This document shows positions 17,193 to 24,540 of a DNA stretch of 27,013 nucleotides, in pieces. Positions within the stretch are counted from its first letter, which is position 1, and each line of letters opens with the position of its first letter. A program made the translations under genes and the position numbers. The notes beneath the pieces are model-generated. The model made no database searches, had not been told where the DNA came from, and saw only the letters and a list, made by a program, of their open reading frames with translations. Source of the DNA: Bacteroidaceae bacterium (GTDB taxonomy: Bacteria > Bacteroidota > Bacteroidia > Bacteroidales > Bacteroidaceae); assembly GCA_900769765.1 (NCBI GenBank), contig CAAGHW010000086.1:1-27013 (forward strand), read 5' to 3'.

Positions 17193-20100
17193 ATGAAAAA
17201 GATTTATTTCATGCTCTTTGCGCTGATTTGCATGGTTATTCCTGCAAAAGCAGCCGTTGTTACAAGTTTGGATCAACTGAGCAATGACAAGCTGTACACA
17301 ATCCGTTCGGCACGAGGATTCCTGATGTACAGTGCGAATGTATCTACGCAGATCGCCTTTAGTACAGGTAAGTCTGTGGGTAATGTACAGTTCAATCCTC
17401 AGGACCCTAATCAGCAGTTCAAGATTGAATACAAGAACGGCAAGTACTATCTCTACAGCGTTGGTGCCGGCAAATATGTAGGCAACCAGGGTAAGTATGC
17501 TAACTCAGCACTTATACAGCTTAAGTTAGAGTCTTCGGGCGGTGCTACATACCGTTGGAAGCTGGGACTCGGTAATTACTACATGAACTCACAAGAACCA
17601 GGAAGCGATTGGCCAGCCGGTATTGTTGTTGACGACTGGACCAAGACTGACGACGGCAACAGCTATAGAATTGACGAGGTTGTTGAAGGCGAAGGTGGCG
17701 ACACCGGTGGTGACACTACAAGCAGCGAAGTTTATGATTTCTCAGGTTTTGGCGACGAAGCTCTTATGGAGCTCTTCTACAATGCACTCCAGCAGGGTCG
17801 CAACTACCCAACAATGGAGGAATTCGCAGCAGCAGGTATCCAGGCTTCGGACATTGCATTTATCCGTTCACACGTACGCCGTGCAAACATCATGAGCCGC
17901 GCCGACCGTGTTAAACCTAACACATTCGAAAAGCGTAACCTTTTCATGAACATGCCTATGGATTATGGTAAGGACGGTGCTGTAGGACACCCCGAAGCAA
18001 AGTTCAACGCCGACGTATTCTCAATGTGGCAGTATGTAAACCTCTTCGGTACTTGGAACCATTCAATCTTCCAGGCTCCGGGTGCATGGGTTGACGCCGC
18101 TCACCGCAACGGTACCGACATCATGAGCGGTATCAAATTCTTTGACACAACAGGTGGACGTGGAGAAGGTTCAGGTTCTTATGAAGACCTCGTTTCAAGA
18201 AAAGATGCAAACGGCAACTTCAAATATGTAAAGCCACTCATCAACATCCTTATGTTCTTTGGTTCAGACGGTATCAACTACAACTGGGAAGCTACCGGTT
18301 TCGACAAGACAGATGTTGTAAACTTCCACAAGCAGCTCTACAAGTATGCCGAGGAGATTGGATTCGACAGCTATCACAGTGCTATCTACACAAGTGTTTC
18401 TTCACTTTCGAATGGTTCAAGCAATATTAATGCCCTTTACGGAACAAAAGAGACCGGAAAGACACACGACTTGATGCTCAACTATCAGGCAAACGATATT
18501 GCAGGTGGACTTGCGAGCACATACAATGCAGTTGTCAACGCTTATGGTTCAGCCGAAGGCCTCTATGCCGGTGTATGGACTGCAAGCATGGACCGCAATT
18601 GGACAAACCTTGAGGGCAACAATGTAGGTATCTGCCTTTGGGGCGAACACGACCAGAGCCGTTTCTACAGTTTCAACGCAGGTGACGGTGTATTCAACAT
18701 TCAGGGCAACTACCAGAGACTTATCGAGCGTGGTTTCTCAGGTGGTAACCGTAACCCGGCAAATACACCTGCACTAAGCAACACCGGTAACAACTGGGTT
18801 GCCGATAATGGAAAACTTCCGCTTCAGACCTTTGCAGGTATGGCACACTGGATTCCAGAACGTTCTACAATCCAGGGCAACTTGCCTTTCGGAACACACT
18901 TCACACTTGGTAACGGCGACCGCTACTACTACAAGGGTAAGATGTCACACAAGAGCGAGTGGTACAACATGAGTGCTCAGGACCGCGTTCCTACATATCG
19001 TTGGTTGCGCTACGAGAGCGACACATATATTGTAACAGAGGATATTGATGTCAACTATACTCACCTTGATGCCTACACTGGTGGTTCATGTATTGAACTT
19101 ACAGGTAAAGCTACATCTAGAGGTACAGACATTATCCTTTATAAGACTTCACTCAGAGCTGCTGACGGCGCATATGCAAAGCTTGCAGTAAAGACATTGA
19201 AAGATGTTAAGGCTTCTAACCTTTACCTTATCTTGAAGAAGCAGGGAAGCAACACTTGGTTGGAATATCCTTATGGTGACGTTGCAGGCAACACTTGGGA
19301 AGAGAAAAAGTTTGACCTTGGCGGTATTGCCAGCGGCGATGTTATCGAGCGTATCGGTTTGCGTGTAAAGGGCAGCAATAACGACTATCAGCTTTATGTA
19401 GGTAAACTCGAAATCAACGACAACAGCGTTGTTACACCAGCAGAGGTTAAAGACCTGATTGCAGAGGTCAAGATGGAGACCAAAGAGTCTATGTCATTGA
19501 AACTCCACTGGGATGTAAATGCTCAAGCAGTTTCACGCGCAGCATGGGGCTTGGTATTCAACGACGAAGCTAACATCGACCACTTCGAGGTGCTTTACAA
19601 GGTTGGTGAAGACGGTAAGGTTGCATTGGTAGGTACAACATCACAGTGGGCAACATTCGTTGGTAACATTGAGTTCGAAAGTCCAGAGGATGTTCCGTTC
19701 ATTGGCGTACGTTCAGTTTCTACAGACCTCAAGACATACTCTCCTATTGTTTGGGTTAAGGTTACACGTGGCGACCAGGCAGCTCTCCCAGAAAAGGCTG
19801 AAGAGGATACATATGGTATAAGCCAGATGGACCCCGCCTCAAATGGAGCAGATGCAGCACGCGCACAACGCTATGTTGAGCTTGTAAAGACTACAGGTGC
19901 TACACAGAACCTCAACTATACAGCTAGCGCACCTGTTGCTGACGGCACACAGTACACACACGCTGACCCGGCACAGCACCTATTGAAGATTACACAAGGC
20001 CAGTCAGTAACAATGACCATTAAAGGACCTCAGATGAGCGACGGTTTGCAGTACTGCTATGGTGGCGGTTGGCTCGACTTGAACGGCAGTGGCAACTTTG

Positions 20101-20684
20101 ACCACCCACTACCTGTAGAGCGCACAGCTTCTGAGATAGCAAAGGGAACAACAGAGACAGACCCTGAAGGTGAGCGTATATTCTTCATAGGCAAACACGA
20201 GGGTGCAACCCCAGAACTTGTAACAGGATACACATTCACATTCAAGGTACCCGAAGATGCAACTCCTGGTGACAGCCGTTTGCGTATGGTATTCTCTGAC
20301 GCATGGTTCGCAGGTGCATTCAACCCGACAGGTTTGACAAACAAGGGCTTTACTATCGACTTCAGCGTTGAGATTTTGGGTGACAACCCTAGTCGTGCCG
20401 CTGTTGACACACGCGACGTAGGCGAAGCTGAAGAGCCTGTACTCCTTGAGGGTGGCACAGAAACAAACATCAAGGAAACTGTAAGCGAGGTTTCTGTTGC
20501 AGAAGGTGCAGAAGGTGCTATCGAGTTTGCAAATGTTGAGAAAGCATGGGTTTATACAGTTGACGGCAAGTTCGTGAAGTTCGCCAACAACAAACCTGCT
20601 GCTATTGAGGTTAAACCTGGAATTTACCTTGTGAAGATGCAGAACGGCAACGTAATACGTAATGCAAAGGTAATGGTAAAGTAA
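17193..20684 (+). CDS. Family GH85-type endo-beta-N-acetylglucosaminidase, multidomain, secreted
   Basis: This 1163-residue enzyme is predicted to cut between the two core GlcNAc residues of N-linked glycans. Signal peptide: 1-20 (ends IPAKA; no lipobox). A beta-rich, possibly trefoil lectin-like domain spans about 21-165, followed by a Gly/Asp/Thr linker (about 166-182). The GH85 barrel (about 183-500) shows FSMWQYVNLFGTWNHS, the APGAWVDAAHRNG segment and D359-G360-x3-N364-x-E366. This aligns with the family DGxxxNxE signature, where Asn stabilises the oxazoline intermediate and Glu is the acid. Y399 may be the conserved active-site tyrosine. Galactose-binding/Ig-like beta domains fill about 600-870. 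A GEVED-type domain lies at about 905-1067 (WLDLNGSGNF). The last 50 or so residues (VYTVDGKFV, PGIYLVKM, KVMVK end) resemble a type IX secretion sorting domain. Assignment to GH85 rests on motifs, not a search. Confidence 0.83.
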   Translation: MKKIYFMLFALICMVIPAKAAVVTSLDQLSNDKLYTIRSARGFLMYSANVSTQIAFSTGKSVGNVQFNPQDPNQQFKIEYKNGKYYLYSVGAGKYVGNQGKYANSALIQLKLESSGGATYRWKLGLGNYYMNSQEPGSDWPAGIVVDDWTKTDDGNSYRIDEVVEGEGGDTGGDTTSSEVYDFSGFGDEALMELFYNALQQGRNYPTMEEFAAAGIQASDIAFIRSHVRRANIMSRADRVKPNTFEKRNLFMNMPMDYGKDGAVGHPEAKFNADVFSMWQYVNLFGTWNHSIFQAPGAWVDAAHRNGTDIMSGIKFFDTTGGRGEGSGSYEDLVSRKDANGNFKYVKPLINILMFFGSDGINYNWEATGFDKTDVVNFHKQLYKYAEEIGFDSYHSAIYTSVSSLSNGSSNINALYGTKETGKTHDLMLNYQANDIAGGLASTYNAVVNAYGSAEGLYAGVWTASMDRNWTNLEGNNVGICLWGEHDQSRFYSFNAGDGVFNIQGNYQRLIERGFSGGNRNPANTPALSNTGNNWVADNGKLPLQTFAGMAHWIPERSTIQGNLPFGTHFTLGNGDRYYYKGKMSHKSEWYNMSAQDRVPTYRWLRYESDTYIVTEDIDVNYTHLDAYTGGSCIELTGKATSRGTDIILYKTSLRAADGAYAKLAVKTLKDVKASNLYLILKKQGSNTWLEYPYGDVAGNTWEEKKFDLGGIASGDVIERIGLRVKGSNNDYQLYVGKLEINDNSVVTPAEVKDLIAEVKMETKESMSLKLHWDVNAQAVSRAAWGLVFNDEANIDHFEVLYKVGEDGKVALVGTTSQWATFVGNIEFESPEDVPFIGVRSVSTDLKTYSPIVWVKVTRGDQAALPEKAEEDTYGISQMDPASNGADAARAQRYVELVKTTGATQNLNYTASAPVADGTQYTHADPAQHLLKITQGQSVTMTIKGPQMSDGLQYCYGGGWLDLNGSGNFDHPLPVERTASEIAKGTTETDPEGERIFFIGKHEGATPELVTGYTFTFKVPEDATPGDSRLRMVFSDAWFAGAFNPTGLTNKGFTIDFSVEILGDNPSRAAVDTRDVGEAEEPVLLEGGTETNIKETVSEVSVAEGAEGAIEFANVEKAWVYTVDGKFVKFANNKPAAIEVKPGIYLVKMQNGNVIRNAKVMVK

Positions 20685-20711
20685 TTAAGTAATACTTGAT
20701 AAAACTTATCG

Positions 20712-20743
20712 GCAGTGCGCTCATTGGGCGCACTGCTTTTTTT
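20712..20743 (+). terminator. Intrinsic terminator after GH85 gene
   Basis: GCAGTGCGC (20712-20720) pairs with GCGCACTGC (20728-20736) around a seven-base loop and is followed by seven Ts (20737-20743). It lies 27 bases after the stop codon. Confidence 0.92.
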
Positions 20744-20753
20744 ATTATCTTAG
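20723..20753 (+). promoter_or_regulatory. Promoter of the antiporter gene, overlapping the preceding terminator
   Basis: ATTG at 20723-20726 and TATCTTAG at 20746-20753 are spaced by 19 bases, each with one mismatch to the Bacteroidetes consensus. The -33 element falls in the terminator loop and the -7 box starts just after its T-run. The predicted start near 20760 leaves a 14-base leader. Confidence 0.45.
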
Positions 20754-20773
20754 CACAAGAAAATAAAAACACC

Positions 20774-22072
20774 ATGCAAAAGACAAACACACGACGCGGA
20801 TTACTCGCACTATCACCAATCATTGTATTGCTGACAATATACCTTGCCGGCTCCATCATCGCCGGAGATTTCTACCGCATACCTATAGTTGTTGCATTCA
20901 TGACGGCATCGATATATGCAGTGGCAATAACACGCGGAACGACACTCGACGAGCGCATCGACAACTTTTCGAAAGGCGCAGCCAACACACGAATAATGTA
21001 TATGATATGGATATTCGTGCTTGCAGGAGCTTTCGCATCCCTTGCCAAAGCCATGGGAGCCGTAGATGCAACGGTGCAACTGACATTGAATTTCATACCG
21101 AGCAACTACCTGCCGGCAGGCATATTCATTGCAGCCTGTTTTATATCACTTTCGATTGGTACATCGGTGGGCACCATTGTTGCTCTGACACCCGTTGTCA
21201 CAGCCCTTGCCACAAAGATGAACTGCGAACCTGCATGGCTTGTGGCCATTGTTGTGGGCGGAGCATTCTTTGGCGACAACCTGTCGTTCATTTCGGACAC
21301 CACCATTGCCGCCACACAGACACAGGGATGCTCTATGCGAAGTAAATTCCACACGAACATCAGACTTGTTACACCTGCAGCTGTTGCAACACTGTTACTA
21401 TATGCCTTCAGCGGAAACGGCATCGAACAGATAGAGGGCACAGCTGTTACAATGACAGATGTCCTTAAATGCATACCCTACCTCACCGTCATTGTCTGTG
21501 CACTGGTTGGAATGAATGTTCTTGTGGTACTGATAACAGGAATTGTCATAGCCGGAGCAATGGGCATAGCTTTTGGAGCGATAGACGGCATAAGTATATT
21601 CACAGAGATGGGCAACGGTATAATGGGAATGACAGAGCTTATCCTTGTAACGATGCTCGCCGGTGGATTGTTGGAGATTGTACGAATAAACGGCGGTATA
21701 GATTATCTTATACGCATCGTTACGCATCGTATGAACTCAAGACGCGCTGCCGAGTTTGCCATAACCGCGCTGACAGCCCTTGCAAACATCTGCACGGCAA
21801 ACAACACCATAGCCATTCTGACTGTGGGCGACATATCGCGCGACATATCAAAGAAGTTCGGCATACAGCCACGTCGTGCAGCAAGCCTTATGGACACGAC
21901 ATCGTGCTTTGTACAGGGCGTAATTCCTTACGGAGCGCAGCTGCTGATAGCATCGGGGCTTGCAAAGGTTTCACCATTGGAAATAATCCCCAACCTTTAC
22001 TACCCCATGCTGATTGGCGTGATGGTCATCGGGTCAATAGTCATAAAAAGAAAAAGGAAACACGTTTGTTAA
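20774..22072 (+). CDS. NhaC-family Na+/H+ antiporter
   Basis: This 432-residue, about 11-helix inner-membrane protein exchanges sodium for protons (NhaC/ion transporter superfamily). Family signatures are SLSIGTSVGTIVALTPV and GGAFFGDNLSFISDTTIAATQTQGC in the first half, and ALTALANICTANNTIAIL in the second. The start is placed at ATG 20774 (MQKTNTRRGLLAL). A longer in-frame start at 20696 would translate through the terminator hairpin of the previous gene and add a non-family N-terminus. The substrate could also be another ion pair or an amino acid-type exchange, as seen in some NhaC relatives. It stands alone between the carbohydrate locus and the convergent rpsO, with a shared terminator downstream. 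Confidence 0.88.
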   Translation: MQKTNTRRGLLALSPIIVLLTIYLAGSIIAGDFYRIPIVVAFMTASIYAVAITRGTTLDERIDNFSKGAANTRIMYMIWIFVLAGAFASLAKAMGAVDATVQLTLNFIPSNYLPAGIFIAACFISLSIGTSVGTIVALTPVVTALATKMNCEPAWLVAIVVGGAFFGDNLSFISDTTIAATQTQGCSMRSKFHTNIRLVTPAAVATLLLYAFSGNGIEQIEGTAVTMTDVLKCIPYLTVIVCALVGMNVLVVLITGIVIAGAMGIAFGAIDGISIFTEMGNGIMGMTELILVTMLAGGLLEIVRINGGIDYLIRIVTHRMNSRRAAEFAITALTALANICTANNTIAILTVGDISRDISKKFGIQPRRAASLMDTTSCFVQGVIPYGAQLLIASGLAKVSPLEIIPNLYYPMLIGVMVIGSIVIKRKRKHVC

Positions 22073-22112
22073 ATTCCTTCAAAATCGGCAGGGAGTATGC
22101 CTGACAGACAAT

Positions 22113-22147
22113 AAAAAAAGCGAGATTTTGAAAATCTCGCTTTTTAA
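22113..22147. terminator. Bidirectional terminator between antiporter and rpsO
   Basis: The near-perfect palindrome has arms 22115-22129 and 22131-22145 around a single central G, so a few base pairs near the centre open to form the loop. The core arms are GCGAGAT and ATCTCGC. An A-run on the left and a T-run on the right let it serve both the rightward antiporter gene and the leftward rpsO gene. Confidence 0.9.
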
Positions 22148-22163
22148 ACGCTCTTTACGCAGA

Positions 22164-22433
22164 TTATCTACGCAAGCCAAGCTTAGCAACGATAGCACGG
22201 TAGCGGTTGATGTCACGCTCCTTAAGATAGTTAAGGAGTGAACGACGCTTACCTACCAACATTGTCAAAGCTCTCTGTGTGCTATAATCCTTACGGTTAG
22301 CCTTAAGGTGCTCCGTCAAGTGTGCAATACGGTATGAGAACAAAGCGATCTGGCTCTCAGCTGAACCAGTATCAGTAGTAGACGTTCCGTATGTGCCAAA
22401 GATTTCTTTCTTTTTCTCTGAATCCAAATACAT
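22164..22433 (-). CDS. rpsO: 30S ribosomal protein S15
   Basis: This 89-residue ribosomal protein binds the central domain of 16S rRNA and helps form the platform of the small subunit. Diagnostic segments are TGSAESQIALFSYRIAHLTEHLKANRKDYSTQRALTMLVGKRRSLLNYL, including the RNA-binding GSAESQ and H-LK-N-KDY residues, and the C-terminal RYRAIVAKLGLRR. The start is the ATG complementary to 22431-22433 (MYLDSEKKKEIF), which gives the usual S15 length. The reading frame stays open for another 38 codons upstream, but that stretch is the leader and has no family similarity. The gene is single, with its own promoter and a shared downstream terminator. Confidence 0.96.
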   Translation of the reverse strand: MYLDSEKKKEIFGTYGTSTTDTGSAESQIALFSYRIAHLTEHLKANRKDYSTQRALTMLVGKRRSLLNYLKERDINRYRAIVAKLGLRR

Positions 22434-22482
22434 AATTCGAAGTTTTAAAAGGTTAAAAAATATCTTTTGGCCGACAAATGAA

Positions 22483-22497
22483 TGCGCCCGAAGCGCA
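22483..22497 (-). promoter_or_regulatory. Small hairpin in rpsO leader
   Basis: In the leader RNA, TGCGC and GCGCA form a five-base-pair GC-rich stem around TTCGG, inside a leader of about 78 bases. S15 regulates its own mRNA in several bacteria through differing leader structures; whether this hairpin takes part is inference. Confidence 0.35.
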
Positions 22498-22517
22498 CTA
22501 TGTTGCCAACGCGGATG

Positions 22518-22548
22518 CAAAGATACAACCTTTTTCCGGAATGACAAT
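22518..22548 (-). promoter_or_regulatory. Promoter of rpsO
   Basis: On the minus strand, TATCTTTG (22525-22518) matches TAnnTTTG exactly, and ATTG (22548-22545) lies 19 bases upstream as a near -33 element. Transcription would start near 22511 and give a leader of about 78 bases. Confidence 0.7.
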
Positions 22549-22662
22549 CACTTTACGGCATTTTTTTACAATAACAGCCTTCCGTGCAGACCAAAGAGGG
22601 TTTATTTACAAACAATTATGCACAAAGCTTCGACAAACGGCAAATTTCTCGCTCTTTTTGTA

Positions 22663-22670
22663 TAACTTTG
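22663..22670 (+). promoter_or_regulatory. Promoter -7 box of typA
   Basis: TAACTTTG is an exact -7 match. No clear -33 TTTG is found at the right distance. The predicted start near 22677 lies inside the palindrome at 22670-22688, and the leader would be about 67 bases. Confidence 0.65.
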
Positions 22671-22688
22671 CAGTCGCTTAGCGACTGC
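22670..22688. promoter_or_regulatory. Perfect 8-bp inverted repeat at the typA start site
   Basis: GCAGTCGC and GCGACTGC flank a TTA centre. The first base is the last G of the -7 box, and the predicted transcription start falls within the left arm. It could be an operator for a repressor or a 5'-terminal RNA hairpin. There is no T-run. Confidence 0.5.
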
Positions 22689-22743
22689 TCACGGACAGAG
22701 GGCTGCCGCACCAGACATAAACATAAGGAAACATAAGAAATAT

Positions 22744-24540
22744 ATGCAGAATATCCGTAACATCGCAATCATAGCGCACGTGGACCACGGCAAGACTACA
22801 CTTGTCGACAAATTGATGCTGGCAGGCAACCTGCTCAAGGAACAGGACAACGACAGGCTCACTCTTGACAACAACGAATTAGAGCGTGAAAGAGGTATAA
22901 CAATCCTTTCAAAGAATGTATCTATCCGATACAAGGATACAAAAATCAATGTCATTGATACTCCTGGACACAGCGACTTTGGCGGTGAGGTTGAACGCGT
23001 ATTGAACATGGCAGACGGATGCATCCTGCTTGTCGATGCCTTTGAAGGCCCCATGCCGCAGACCCGTTTCGTTCTGCAAAAGGCTTTGCAGATTGGTTTG
23101 AAGCCGATAGTTGTAGTAAACAAGGTTGACAAACCCAACTGCCGCCCCGAGGAGGTGTATGAGATGGTATTCGACCTTATGTTCTCGCTTGACGCGACAG
23201 AGGAGCAGCTCGATTTCCCCGTTCTTTACGGTTCGGCAAAGAACAACTGGATGAGCACCGACTGGCGCAAGGAGACAACAGACCTTACAGCGTTGCTTGA
23301 TGCAATACTTGAGCACATCCCTGCACCAAAAAAGCTGGAGGGCACACCACAGATGCTCATCACATCGCTCGACTATTCTCCATACACAGGCCGTATAGCC
23401 ATAGGCCGTGTACACCGCGGAACACTTACCGAGAATACCAACATAACTCTTGTGAACCGCAATGGCGAGCAGAGCAAGATGAAGATAAAAGAGATACACA
23501 CTTTCGAAGGCTTGGGACGTAAAAAGGCTACAAGCGTAAGTTCGGGTGACATCTGTGCCATCGTCGGACTTGAAAAATTCGAAATCGGTGACACAATCTG
23601 TGACTTCGAGAATCCTGAGGCATTGCCACCAATTGCCATTGACGAACCGACAATGAGTATGTTGTTCACCATCAACGATTCGCCATTCTTTGGCAAGGAG
23701 GGTAAGTTCGTGACATCGCGCCACATACAGGAGCGTCTTGACAAGGAGCTTGACAAGAACCTTGCGCTACGCGTAAAGAAAGACCCCGAGGAGGATGCCT
23801 GGACCGTATTCGGACGTGGTGTATTGCACTTGTCGGTACTCATTGAGACCATGCGCCGCGAGGGATATGAGTTGCAGGTGGGCCAGCCACAGGTTATATA
23901 CAAGGATATTGACGGTGTAAAGCATGAGCCGATAGAGGAACTCACGATAAACGTACCTACCGACTATTCAAGCAAAATCATCGACATGGTTACACGTCGT
24001 AAGGGCGAGATGCTCTCAATGGAAGCACAGGCCGACAGAGTGAACATTGAGTTCAACATTCCGTCACGCGGTATCATAGGCTTGCGCACCAACGTACTTA
24101 CAGCATCGGCAGGAGAGGCTATCATGGCACACCGATTCAAAGAGTACCAGCCATATAAGGGAGAAATCGAACGAAGAACAAACGGTTCTTTGGTGGTGAT
24201 GGAGAGCGGAACGGCATTTGCATACGCAATAGACAAGCTACAGGAACGCGGTAAGTTCTTCATAAGCCCACAAGAGGATGTATATGCAGGACAGGTTGTA
24301 GGAGAGCATATACACGAGAACGACCTTGTAATCAATGTCACCAAGAGCAAGAAGCTGACCAATATGCGTGCAAGCGGTTCTGACGACAAGGCAAGAATTG
24401 TTCCACCGATAATATTCTCACTCGAAGAGGCTCTGGAATACATCAAAGAAGATGAATACCTCGAGGTAACACCGAAATCGATGCGTATGAGAAAAATCAT
24501 TCTCGACGAGATTGAACGCAAACGTGCCAACAAACAGTAA
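22744..24540 (+). CDS. typA: Translational GTPase TypA/BipA
   Basis: This 598-residue ribosome-associated GTPase is involved in 50S assembly and stress or low-temperature growth. GTP-binding motifs are in order: G1 AHVDHGKTT (residues 11-19), G2 around RERGITI, G3 DTPGHSDF and G4 NKVDK. A translation-factor beta-barrel domain follows (about 200-300). EF-G-like domains and the TypA-specific C-terminal domain come next, with RGIIGLRTNVLTASAGEAIM, GQVVGEH and the NMRASGSDDKARIVPP segment. Length is normal and the protein starts directly with MQNIRNIAIIAHVDHGK. It is divergent from rpsO. The next gene starts on the base immediately after its stop codon, so the two are probably co-transcribed. Confidence 0.96.
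   Translation: MQNIRNIAIIAHVDHGKTTLVDKLMLAGNLLKEQDNDRLTLDNNELERERGITILSKNVSIRYKDTKINVIDTPGHSDFGGEVERVLNMADGCILLVDAFEGPMPQTRFVLQKALQIGLKPIVVVNKVDKPNCRPEEVYEMVFDLMFSLDATEEQLDFPVLYGSAKNNWMSTDWRKETTDLTALLDAILEHIPAPKKLEGTPQMLITSLDYSPYTGRIAIGRVHRGTLTENTNITLVNRNGEQSKMKIKEIHTFEGLGRKKATSVSSGDICAIVGLEKFEIGDTICDFENPEALPPIAIDEPTMSMLFTINDSPFFGKEGKFVTSRHIQERLDKELDKNLALRVKKDPEEDAWTVFGRGVLHLSVLIETMRREGYELQVGQPQVIYKDIDGVKHEPIEELTINVPTDYSSKIIDMVTRRKGEMLSMEAQADRVNIEFNIPSRGIIGLRTNVLTASAGEAIMAHRFKEYQPYKGEIERRTNGSLVVMESGTAFAYAIDKLQERGKFFISPQEDVYAGQVVGEHIHENDLVINVTKSKKLTNMRASGSDDKARIVPPIIFSLEEALEYIKEDEYLEVTPKSMRMRKIILDEIERKRANKQ

Noticed and set aside
20696..20773. Longer antiporter start giving a 458-residue protein
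   Set aside because: The extension translates through the terminator hairpin and T-run of the previous gene and the proposed promoter; ATG 20774 gives the normal family N-terminus.
21711..21730. 10-bp direct duplication (TACGCATCGT twice) in the antiporter gene, suspected recent insertion or frameshift
   Set aside because: The protein reads smoothly through it (LIRIVTHRMNSRRAAEF) and continues into conserved family sequence, so it is native coding sequence.
21469..22104. 211-residue plus-strand reading frame overlapping the antiporter in another frame
   Set aside because: Rich in Cys, His and Arg with no family signature, while the overlapping frame encodes clear transmembrane helices of the NhaC family.
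22434..22547. Longer S15 start giving 127 residues
   Set aside because: S15 is about 89 residues and starts at MYLDSEKKK; the extra 38 codons overlap the leader and the exact promoter match at 22518-22525.
22909..23724. 271-residue minus-strand reading frame inside typA
   Set aside because: The sense strand encodes the conserved GTPase and barrel domains; the antisense product is cysteine-rich with no recognisable family features.
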